DNA of 64,000 bases from Capronia americana. Lineage: Eukaryota > Ascomycota > Eurotiomycetes > Chaetothyriales > Herpotrichiellaceae. The notes below the pieces were generated by a model that was not told where the DNA came from, ran no database searches, and saw only the letters and a list, made by a program, of their open reading frames with translations. Position numbers and translations under genes: made by a program. The stretch lies in NCBI GenBank assembly GCA_016110215.1, contig JADWQD010000003.1, positions 1,488,001 to 1,552,000 of the forward strand, in the 5' to 3' direction. Positions 51,946 to 62,300 of the stretch are shown here, piece after piece. Every line of letters begins with the position of its first letter. Position 1 is the stretch's first letter.

Positions 51946-53538
51946 GCCGAGCGAACAAGCTGCGTGCAGAAGTAGGAATCCCAATTCTCAGTTTGTTAGT
52001 CGTGCCAGTCCCGCGATGATTCACTCATGGTTCAAGATGAACGAGGCCGCGAGGCCAAACTTGGACTGCCAAGGAAAAGTAAACAAAAGTTTCCCAACTC
52101 ACTCCCGAACTGGGACAAGGGTGATGCCGCCCTGTGCTCACCCCGGCTCGCCCAAAGTTTAGCGCCTCGGCGCGGAGGGCACAACACGCCACCTTCCTCT
52201 CCACACTCTCCAAGGCTCTAAGCAATGTAAACGCGAGCATTATCATGAGCAGCGTCGCCGAGTCTACGCTTTAGGGCTTGACACGACTCGACTCTCTTTG
52301 ACCTGTACACTATGAGAATCTCAGCTGGCTGGTCTATCGTTCGCGTTGAGTGTGACACTTCTCCCCACTCAAGAGGAAACGGTCTGCTCATATTGCGAGG
52401 AAGCCCTCTCCCTCCTTTTCCCAGCTGCAATCATCCTTTGTCTCTAAACAATGTCGCTCTCCATTTGTGAGAAGAGAGAGAAATGGCCACAATATATATC
52501 CAAGCACGGCGATTGCGAAAGCGATGGCGAAAGAGATGGCGAAAGAGATGGCACAGGAGCTTCCTTTACGACATTGACAGCCCTGCGCCAGCAGCCAAGC
52601 AGCGGAGATGTACCTGTAAAGACAAGAGGTATGACAGCGCTTTGCACGTAACCACATGTAGTCTGGTCTTTCTCAGTCTCGCGACCAAGGATATTGCCTT
52701 TCAATGCATCCAACAGAAGGAGCCACTGTCGAAGCAGTTGTTGCCATTGAAGCAGAAACGCTGCTTGCCAGTGGTACAGAAGGTGGTGTCGCCATTGGAA
52801 TAATAGGAATCACTTCAAAAGTCGGTCCATTCGTCGATGAAGGAGTTTGAATCTTGACGTCCGCCAATTTCGAACCCTGCGTGTCCTCGCTCTCGGTCTG
52901 CCGGACTACACCTACGTCGTGCAGAACTTTGACGATCTTCATCGTCCCGGCATTCCGCAATGATTCATCCTGCGGAACTCCTACCGAGTGAAGATTCCCA
53001 GATGCATCTTATCCCACAGCTTTAGTGGCGAAGTCAATAAGCGGATAAGATGACAACTTGGGTGTGGACGACTTGCACACCAAGCGCCGGACGATAATCA
53101 TCCAGAAAAGACTAATCACACATCCTTGCAGGACGATGTGAGAGATGAAAGTCGCTTGGTTGAGGATAATTTTGTCAACGGCCCTACACAAGGACGCGAT
53201 TGTGTAGCACTCGAGCAGATGAATCACCCACGTTGTTGGTGCTGAACTGAAAGAGGGAGAAGGCAAGTATGCTTTTCGGTGCTTCATACGCATCGACGGA
53301 CCAGTCATAATGTCCTGCTCCCGATCCATGCGAAAACATGAACGCAAGGGAGGAGATTGCGGGAATTTACCTGAGCGGTATAGGTTAGGAGCCAGTTCAG
53401 TGCGAGATTAAGTCCGTCTGTGTCAATCTCGTGCAACCTCGGAGTTCCAATATCTACAAAGGACAAAACGCTGTTGTTGCTCCTTAAGCATGCTGTGGGG
53501 GCCTTGGAGCTGTATATTGTTAAGATGGTGATGATCCG
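51946..53538. other. Gene-poor region
   Basis: 1.6 kb without a supported gene, at the transition from the housekeeping block to the accessory block. Minus-strand frames at 52673-52960 and 53009-53347 look like scraps of a membrane-protein gene, but they are not joined by a credible splice model. It holds the BRL1 promoter at its left end. Confidence 0.45.
52511..52558 (+). repeat. 12-bp tandem repeat (GATGGCGAAAGA, four copies)
   Basis: Two perfect central copies are flanked by two diverged copies. The unit is a multiple of three, but no gene reads through it. No function is visible. Confidence 0.85.
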
Positions 53539-53790
53539 GAGTGGGGCTCCCCACTTGTATATATCTACGTAAGTCTAAGTACTAGCCTACTTAAGTTATT
53601 AATACGATAGTAAATAGCTAAACCTTCGCTATACTTAAATTTATAAAATGGTTAACCTATAATAATTACTTACGTATTGTTTACACGTATCTATAATAGA
53701 CCGTTACCAGTAGCGAGCGGTCTACTGACCCTATTACTTCTTTCTTCTCTAAGCTGATTTGCTCGCAACCTAGACCGTGGGCCCCCACTC
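53539..53790. mobile_element. AT-rich MITE-like element with short inverted ends
   Basis: A block of about 250 bp, much richer in A+T than its surroundings. It starts with GAGTGGGG and ends with CCCCACTC, an 8-bp perfect inverted repeat. Each end also folds on itself: GTGGGG-CT-CCCCAC on the left, GTGGG-CC-CCCAC on the right. Inside, TAGACCG and CGGTCTA (53697-53703 and 53718-53724) form another short hairpin. The interior is full of TA, TAA and TTA steps, as left by repeat-induced point mutation. No coding sequence and no clear target-site duplication were found, so this could also be the tail of a larger decayed transposon. Confidence 0.4.
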
Positions 53791-54191
53791 GACAAACGCA
53801 TATCACATGAGCGATGAATACTTGGAGGACGCGACATCCTTCATTCCAGACCGCTAGCTAGGCCCAGATTTTGCCGAGCTCGAGAATCGCTCCCTGAAAT
53901 TCTTCGCCGGGAGTCGAGGGTGTTTAGGCGTCTCTTCCGCAAGTTCGATCTCGACTACCGAGTACGATATTCTATAGATTGGCATAATTACAGTACTATA
54001 CACCAGCAACTTTTAGGCATCTCAAAGTGCGCGTTAAACTTGTCGATTAGTGGGAAGAGATTCGAGGCCAGTCCAAACTCATGGAGTGCTGCGACAGTTT
54101 TCTGTCATTTTTGGGCTCTCTGATGCACTGCCCTTCACAAACCCCCGGGAGGCGAGTCCACCAGACATGAAGTGAGCCTGCTCCCTCGGGC
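53791..54191. other. Intergenic, no gene seen
   Basis: 401 bp between the MITE-like block and the stop of the ankyrin-subtilisin gene. It should contain that gene's 3' UTR. Nothing else supported. Confidence 0.4.
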
Positions 54192-57100
54192 TCAATCTAC
54201 TCCTTTCTTAAGAAGATGGTGTGCGAGTCCCGCGACGACCTCCAGCTGTGTAAGCAGATTACCCTGTTCATTTTTCAATCGCTGGGCCGCGCCCTCGAAG
54301 GTGTCGCGCACTTCGACGTACTTTTGGTTCGTCTGCTCCGGATGGGAAATGGATCGGAGAGCATTTAACATGTGGTTCCGCTCCCGGATCTTCTTGATAT
54401 CTTCCCTGGTGATGGTGTATTTTGGATCTGGCTGTGCAAGCTTCGTGTACAAGACCCCCAACCGCACACACTCGAAGACCAGCGCTGCCAGTCCCGAGGC
54501 CAGAGCTGTGGCCACAGACGATCCCGTATGTGACTCAAAATCGCGGAATGCTTCACCTGCTAGATCGTCGCTGTTCATCGTAATATCTTGGCCCGGAAAC
54601 GCGAAGTCGATCTTATTTGTATCGCCCACGAAATCGGCGATTTTGGCGCTGTCGTTGGCCGCGCCGACGCTGAATGTGAGCGTGGGGTTCGAATTGCGAG
54701 GGTAGGAATGATCTGGTTGGGAATTCCCTGCGTCCATGGCTGAGCAGAACATGAGCGTGTCCTTTCGAGCGGCGGCTTGGATGGCGCGATCGAAGTCGCC
54801 CTTCTCATCGCTCGTCTCGGTCTTCTCTGGCGCCTTGACTGTCCAGGACATGCAGATGACCTCCGCACCCTGCTCTGTAGCGTGCTCGATAGCCTAGACA
54901 TAAGGGTAATGATTAGAGGACAAAGCCTGGAACTTGTGAAAGGACCAGAGACAATACCTGTATGGCGCTGGGAGTGTCGATCCGCAGCTTGGCATAAGCG
55001 TCGTGGCTGAATGTCTTCAGTTTGATGACATAGATGTCTGCGCTCGGGCAGACTCTTTTGATGAGTCTCGCCATCAAGGTCCCATGGCCGCTGGCCGAAT
55101 TCCAGTAGGGATGCACCATCCACTCGTCCTGGGAATAGTCAAAGCTCTTCCCTAAAAGTTTGTGACTTCGTAGTTCCTCGTGCGTCATCTCGACACCGTC
55201 GTCGATAAGCGCCACGGTGACCGGGTTGAGTAGCGGATCTTTTTGCTTGTCGTTGAGCACTTTGATCTTCTTCAGCCACTTGGCGAATTCGTCCATGCAT
55301 TGCATCCATTTGTGTGGATCGCTATTGCTCTTGGGTGGGCTGCTTCCTCCGGTACCAGGCACGGAAGTGTCTTTGGGTCGAAGAACAGCGCCGCTGGGCT
55401 TTATCAACTCGAAAACTGGTGGCTTCAATCCTTTGGGCCAGGATTGCTTGAGTCTGTCCTCGAACGCGGTTAGGTTGTCGTTGAATCGGACTTGGGAATC
55501 GAGTTCCTACAATCGGGAACAGTTAGAGATTGGAGCCCATTAAATAGGATAGTCAATCGACTATTTCTCTCACCTTTACTTGTATCAAATGTATCTTCTC
55601 GAGAGATGGAGTCAGGCAAAGGCCATCTACGGAACTCCAAGCTATCAGAGTCGCGTTCTTCCCACTCCACTGGAGGGTGACTTCGCGCAATCTGGGACTC
55701 AGCTTCGAGATCGTCACAGGGCACATGTCCAGCCTGCGCCAGTCCAAAACTTCCACTTCCAAGTCTTTCAGTGCTTCTTCGATGGCCTCATCACTGTGGG
55801 ATAGCTCGCCCAGATCATCTACGATCACTCTGACGATTTGTTTCACGCCTTTGTCCCTTAGCCAGCGGAAGAGGAAGATCATGTCGGTTCGGCCTATGTA
55901 CGGGCTGCCGGGGCTGTCGCTCTCCTGACTGAAGTCAACCTGAGGAATGGCCACGTACTGGAGCATTTCCTCAAATTCCAGGTGTTCAAAGTCTTTCTTG
56001 AACTCTGCAGGAATGATCTTGGTCTTGGGTTTGAGGCCAAAAGTGAACCACAATTCTTTATCTGCAGAAGTTCCAAGTTAGAAAGTCTCCAGGAGACATG
56101 TCATGGGTAAAGACACTGTACCTCTCCGGTCCGGGTCCTGCATATGCAGGCATTGAAAGGCAACCTTGGGTGGCGTTTTTCTCAAATATGCAGACTTGAG
56201 CATACTTTTAATTTTCTTTGCATTCACCTCCAGCTCGTCCGCTTGTAGCTTCTGATGCTCCATGGTCGATCGACGCTGGACGGGTTTGGGTGAGCTCACT
56301 CCCTTGTTAGTTTGGGCTTGGAGCTCCGTCTCTGTAGCGGATGGGTCTGGTGACGTTGCCCCATCTTCCAGCTGAACGCGTTTCTGAGGCAGTACTGAGC
56401 CTCTTCTGGTGCGCTCGGCATCGCCAGGGACCAGATTTCCCGGACGGTCGTCCTTTGGCCCAGGTTGCAGCCGGCTCCTCTGCGCTCCTCCCCTAAGCTC
56501 TCGCAGCTGTTTCGCCTCCGCAAGTTTTTCTTTAATTAATTCGGCCTCCTGTTCTCTGGCCCTCTCATTTCCGTCCATTCCGGTGCTGTGTTTATTCTTT
56601 TCCTTTTCAGCAGGCTCCGAACTCTTGGCGAGTTCAGCTGGTCTTACTGGAGATTGCGTTCGTTGGGCACTCTTACTTTTGCGGTATTTCCTCCGAGTGA
56701 CCTCATGGTACTGATACACCGAGACCAGTCGTGCGAGCTTCCTGTCCTCCATCCTGATCTCCAGTGCATTTGAACCGAATGCGAGAAGGTCGGAGACGAT
56801 ATCAACCTGCTCAGTGTTGCATCGCTCGTACTCTACAGCCAGATGAAGAGCCGTACGTCCCTTGGCGTCTTGTACACAAAACATCTCCTTTGGAACAAGT
56901 CCAATAAGGGGTCTTGTAAACTCGAGTGGAAGAGCAGTCGATATGGCAGCATGTAGGCACGTTGTGTCACTATCATAGTCATGACTGCATTCGGTAATCT
57001 TGAGATGCTCTTGGACCTTGGTGGATAAAGACGGCGGGATACTATTGATGTAGGTGTGCACAAATCTGTGGTTTCTCAACGTTATGGCAGCCGTGAGAGG

Positions 57101-57541
57101 CGTTTGTTTCGTGCTGTCCAGCATTCCCATCTGGTTGGTGAACCGCAACATGCCCCATGCCATAAGCCACAGTAGGGACCCTTCCCCTGGCATACTTTGC
57201 CGGCCAGAGTCGTAGTGGATTAACGTGTGCAGGAAGGTCTTGTTGTCTTTTGTCTTACGTTTCCAGCTATCGTCGTGTTCGTCCACAAATTGTCTTTGTG
57301 CCTGTTTCTTCTTGTCGGGTAACATGGTACGGAACCGTTTCGCTAAGTTTCGAGCGTCGCCAATATCTCGCTCGAACTCAGCTTTAACCTCATCCCCCAC
57401 CCTTCCTGGCTCTGTGACGTCTTCAGGAATGTCATCTTCATCAAGTGCCAGTCCTTCGTCGTCCTCTCCCGGAAGCCCCCCTAGCCCAGCAGCCTGGTTG
57501 TGTTCTCGCTCGTCTACACCCTGGAAGCTATGAGCTGTCAT
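54192..57541 (-). CDS. Ankyrin-subtilisin (S8) intracellular protease
   Basis: Four exons, complement(54192..54893, 54958..55506, 55574..56061, 56122..57541), encode 1052 residues. The three introns are 60-67 bp, two with CTAAC branch sites, and all join in frame. An acidic N-terminus (residues 1-60) is followed by a diverged ankyrin-like region (about 100-260, including G-R-T-A-L-H-L-A-V). A Lys/Glu/Arg-rich, coiled-coil-prone linker (280-450) and a connecting domain (474-636) lead to a subtilisin domain (about 720-1000). The triad is complete: D738 in A-L-I-D-D-G, H777 in G-H-G-T-L-M-A-R and S945 in G-S-S-V-A-T-A. N876 in D-A-G-N is the likely oxyanion residue. No signal peptide or propeptide is seen, so it should act inside the cell. 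It is head-to-head with the 301-residue gene beside the NLR gene. Confidence 0.88.
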
Positions 57542-58014
57542 ATTGATTATATGAGCGGGCTTCAAAGAGTGTGAAATTTCACAACATCAGACTGGATGGT
57601 TTGGGGTGCTTTCGCCTGAAGAGCAGCGAATTGACCCGGTCGAGGCTGGGGCAGCTGCAACGCCAACACGAGAGGCAGAGGCCTCGGGCCGGGTGAGTGA
57701 CAATGAGTCTGCTTGCCAATAATAAGATGCCTCCTACTTTTCATGGTCGAAGCTACGGAGTGGATGGCAGGCTAGACAAGGGTTCATCGGCACCAATATG
57801 CAATGATAGGGTCTGGACCTCAAGAGACAATATTGGTAAGCAACAAGCGCTGTGGCGCCCCGAGGCTTGCATACGTGCGGGTGAGGGTTGTGTCGGAAGT
57901 TCCATGAAGAGCGAGCGACGAGGGGTCGGTATCAGTAAGGCTGGAACCCTCCATCAACAGCAACAGTTTGCTGCAGTCACTGAACATCCATAAAAATACA
58001 CGCCAGAATTCACC
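57542..58014. promoter_or_regulatory. Divergent promoter region, protease / 301-residue protein
   Basis: 473 bp between two outward start codons. A shared control region would allow the two genes to be induced together. No individual site is supported. Confidence 0.4.
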
Positions 58015-58920
58015 ATGCCTGCAAATGATGGAGAAGAAGCCCTCCGATCTTTCGACGTCCCATTGTTCATTGAAGGTGACGACGAGAATGCCTTTCACAC
58101 GCAGAATGTTTCCATGAGCGACTATGAGCGCGCCAACGTGATTGAACGCAAACAAGGCGATATTCACACTCGCTGCGAGCTTCTTGACGTTATTCACGGC
58201 ACCCTTGACGAGGTCAAAAAGACTCCCGCCACGCTGATGATATTCAAATTCCGCTTCGACCCTCGGAAACAGGCGCGGCGAGTCAAGCGAGTACGGATTG
58301 GGATGGAATTCTACGCGGCAACAGCAATAGGAGCTACGCCCGTTGTCCACGCCATTGCGCCCGATGAGCGTTGGACGATTATGCCAACCGTGGATCACGA
58401 GGACGTTGAGAGAAGTGCAGCCGTGACAATAGGTTCTCCGCCAACAATCCCAGCGAATGTCTCAGCCACAGCAAGTCTCAAAAAGACCGTTACCAGAGAC
58501 ATCAGCGATGCGACAACCATCACGGGTTCCATTGATCTGGGCGAAGGAGTGAACTCGGGTACCTCCAACTGCGCAGCCTGGAACATCCTTGAGAACACCA
58601 GAAGAGCGACTGGCGTGCCGGATTCGGTGCAAGTCGTGGTGCTGCTAAGCAGAAAAGACAATGGACGGTTCGATGGTAAAGTCACTTTGGAGGTGGAGGC
58701 AGACTTCAAGACGCGCATAAGTGAAAAGCTAAGCAATCGAAAGATTCCGCTGGATGATCCCGTACTGTTCAACCCTTTACTGGATCCGGACACAAAGATG
58801 AGGAGGTACGAAGAGGCTCGAAAGCATGGGACAAAGGCCCTGGGCGTCATTCCTTTCTATTCGCTCTGCACTGTCCGAATGGCAGTTGAGGCTTCTTTTG
58901 CAAGGACAGGGAAGCAGTGA
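58015..58920 (+). CDS. Protein of unknown function beside protease and NLR genes (candidate effector)
   Basis: An intronless gene for 301 residues that I do not recognise. The N-terminal 60 residues are acidic and contain N-V-S-M-S-D-Y-E-R-A-N and G-D-I-H-T-R-C-E-L-L-D-V-I-H. Then come alternating hydrophobic strands with basic patches (L-M-I-F-K-F-R-F, R-K-Q-A-R-R-V-K-R-V-R-I). A Ser/Thr-rich stretch (about 138-185) precedes more strands (V-Q-V-V-V-L-L-S, K-V-T-L-E-V-E-A-D-F). The pattern suggests a two-part, mostly beta fold. There is no signal peptide or membrane helix. Position is the main clue: divergent from an intracellular protease and 464 bp upstream of an NLR gene on the same strand. 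It could be a protease substrate or cell-death effector, or an NLR partner; neither is shown. Confidence 0.75.
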   Translation: MPANDGEEALRSFDVPLFIEGDDENAFHTQNVSMSDYERANVIERKQGDIHTRCELLDVIHGTLDEVKKTPATLMIFKFRFDPRKQARRVKRVRIGMEFYAATAIGATPVVHAIAPDERWTIMPTVDHEDVERSAAVTIGSPPTIPANVSATASLKKTVTRDISDATTITGSIDLGEGVNSGTSNCAAWNILENTRRATGVPDSVQVVVLLSRKDNGRFDGKVTLEVEADFKTRISEKLSNRKIPLDDPVLFNPLLDPDTKMRRYEEARKHGTKALGVIPFYSLCTVRMAVEASFARTGKQ

Positions 58921-59384
58921 ACGGTTGCCTCGAAGGTGCTGCTATGAGTGCAGAAGGAAGCATCAATTAGCCCCGGAAGCTGTTTTCCTCTGGGCGGCAA
59001 TCCGTGTCCATTAATGTCCTAGTTCCCATGAGCATCTCGTGGACCCCTGCAACCTCCTTTCAGCCGTTGTGCCTCTCTATCTATTCAATTGGTTATTCTT
59101 CCTGGCCTAATGCTTCGCTGGGTGATGAGAGAAAGTGACGTGGCTAGTCGCTTGCCATCCTTGTCTTCTCCAAGCGCCCCGGGTCTGCGGCATGCCGGGA
59201 AAGGCATCCTGCCCCACAGCTCGTTACGGGCTTCTTCAGCCAAAGGAATTGAGGAGCGAGGTCACGACCCAACCAGTTGCGTCCAGCCTTTGCGTACCTC
59301 TCAGCCGCAGAGGGTCCCAGACGTGGCTGTACTCTCTCTGTGGTTCATCCTTTCTGCAGCTTCGATGCACAGGATGGTGGAAGA
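58921..59384. other. Intergenic, promoter of the NLR gene
   Basis: 464 bp between the stop of the 301-residue protein and my start for the NLR gene. Its frames are short. An upstream in-frame ATG at 59277 could extend the NLR start by 36 residues without domain sequence. Confidence 0.4.
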
Positions 59385-62300
59385 ATGGATCGCATCAGCG
59401 AGGCCGTTGATCAGCGCGAAATGGATGCTACAACAAAGCCGGAGGATGTGTACACGATGAAAGGCCTCAACATTGAATCTTCATGTGATGATGCCGAGTT
59501 CGAGTGAGTTTCTCACCTTTCCAGGGACCGTTGTTTCATGGAGCTCACACACGATTTACAGTGTTGTCGCGGTACATGGCATCCTTCAGAAGTTTCGCCA
59601 TACATGGGAAGGCGAAGACCCCGATGGCCCAACCTGGCTTGAAAATGCCTTCGGGGACGATCATCCCATTCGACTTTTATCATACAGCTGTGACACCGAG
59701 CAAACTATGGCAAGGAGCTACACCCATCGTGGCATCTATCAGCACGCGGACGCTCTGTTGAATGGGCTTGTAGAACGACGCGCCGACATTGCTAACGTAA
59801 GTCAATCAAAAATGACGACTCTGTGATCGCAGCTCACAAAATGGGCAGGCTGAGACCCGAGCAATAGTGTTTGTGGCTCATGACGTTGGTGGTCTAGTTG
59901 TGAAAGCTGTGCGAGATATCCAGCCTTATTCTGTGACTCGAGCTAATCAATCCAGCAGGCGATAGTGCTGGCCTCGCGCTCTCCAGCCAAGTTCGCCAAT
60001 ATTCTACCCATGATTCGGGTACTGGTATGACTCCTGTGGTGACAGGGTAGTCCCTGCATCTGCAATACCTTGCCATCTAACCGTTGAGGCCTAGATATTC
60101 TTTGGCTGTCCACACAGAGTACGGAGCCGCCACAGCCTCCAGGAGCAGCTTGCTCGGCTGCTCGGTGCTTCTCCAAAGCCATACGGACCTGGTCAAATTC
60201 ATATGCTCACTGAGAGCCTTGCCGAAGCAGTTGAGCGAGTCAATGCTGAATTCATCTCAACGAAGATGCTCATCCAGGCGCACATTCTCAATATCATCTC
60301 CGTGGAGGCCGATCCCTCAAAACAAGTGCGTTGTGCCACTCTGCAATTCCAGGTCCATAACATGCGCAGGGCGGTGGCATTTATCTGACACAATATTCCA
60401 ATTGGTGCCAGATTTTTGATCAATTCACGACAGTGCTCGATACTATGTTTGAAATACGCATCGAATCTGACGAGCCACATCTGGATCTTCCCAGATATGG
60501 ATCGACGGGCCAAAAGGCTGTGAAAGACAAGTGGAACGAGAACTGGAAGAGTGAGCGGGACTCTGACAAGAAATTGCTGCCAACGCTGACAAAATCCGCA
60601 GCCGCTGATTTTAAGACTCCTGGTGCGGCAGAGATGATGAGGAAAGTATTGCAGCAGGCATCGCCTGTACATCCTTTGTCGGAACCTGGAAGGCTGCCTC
60701 TGGGCCTGGATCTTAGCCCTATTTCGTCCACATTGGGCAACCACCTCCTTCACGTCAGATGCAGCTCAGAGACTTCGGCCACGTCACAGGCTATCTACAG
60801 GTTCCTCGACTCTTCGAAGCTCTCTAGGCAGGTGGTGGTGTATTTTCAGTTCAATCGTTACGACCATCGAATGAATAACGTCGCAGCAATGCTGACCACC
60901 ACCATCGCCTCGTTTTGCCATAACGAAATCTGCTCCGAGAAGGCGGCTATTGATAGTCATATGGACTTGACACTCTGTGAACGAGGCTCTGATATTGACC
61001 TGTTTGGCTTTTGGTGTCGTTTAATCCTTGACTACGGCGAACGGGACGTCATACTTGTGCTCGATGGTCTCGATCAGTGTGATGATTCGGTTCAATGGTT
61101 CCTCGCAAACATCGTGCGCGGTCTAAAATACACCGAGAACTTTTTGAAACTGATCATTACCACCACAAAAGGGAGGGATGATCACATTGTCTCTCGACTC
61201 TCAGGTGTTCCTGCGAACATTTACGAGGTGATTTCGGACGATAGTGACTTGATGACTGAGCCTGTTGCTCCCCTATTGATATTGTTGGAGGTTGCCATGG
61301 TCCTTCGTGAGGCGCCGAGTTGTGCACCTTACGAAGCCCAGATCAAAGACTTGTTGAGCCGGTGCGCCAAGGACCTCTGTCTCTGGAAGATGGTGGCGAA
61401 GTGGCTCAGGTCTCCCAAGGACGCGGTTGGTGACACGTTAGAAGAACTAACAAAGACTGCACTGATCACTCCTGAGATCATCTTTGAGACCATCTTACAG
61501 TCAGTGCCGGCTGACCAACACAAATGGGTCGGTATTCTAATATCTTGGACCACATTCGCTCTGAGGCCGCTCCGGGTCCACGAATTATGCGTTGTGTCAC
61601 ACATGGCTTCTGGACATGACATTCAACAAGCAGGCATTCTGATGGATGCTGTCGCAACAAAACGTCTAGCCGAGATCGAGGCTTACCTAGGAGGATTTCT
61701 CACTGTACACGGTGAAGATGTACGCTTTGGTCATCCGTCTCTTCAAGGTTGGCTTGAGTCTACAGCTGGGGTGTCACTGTCTACCGGTAATTGGTACCAA
61801 GACAAGACGAAACGACAGCGGCACCAAGATATTCTAGAGATCTGCCTCGACTACCTTCGAATCTTTGAAATCGAACACCCCTTAGAAGTGGCCCAGTCAT
61901 ACCAGCTATCATACGCAATTCAACAATGGACATATCATTATCAACAAGTCATGGGTGAGGGACAGGACGAAGCCAGTTCCCTTGAAAGCTCGATTCCCTC
62001 GATCCTTAGTCAACAACCTGCCCTAAAGCGCTGGGTGGCGGCTTACAACGAGTTGGCACATCCATTCGCTCCGATTGACGAAACCTTCAAGTCTATGTTG
62101 CCGATCGCAGCATACTTCGGGATGGGCACATGGGTTAGAAACTTCGAAGGCGACCCGGAGGAAAATGGTTTAGCCTTTGTGCAAGCTTCAAAGCGTGGGC
62201 ATGAGACTTTTGTTCGAAGACTGTTGAAGGAATCAAAATACACTCCTAGCATTGATGATCCTTTTTTGCAACAAGCCACGAGAGCTGCCTCTTATTTCGC

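Noticed and set aside
55553..57541. Ankyrin-bearing part and subtilisin part as separate genes
   Set aside because: Three short introns with good splice signals join all parts in frame without stops, and the protease part lacks its own ATG with a usable context.
58015..58920. Assigning the 301-residue protein as a gasdermin
   Set aside because: The neighbourhood suggests it, but I see no gasdermin-like sequence pattern. The name would rest on context alone.
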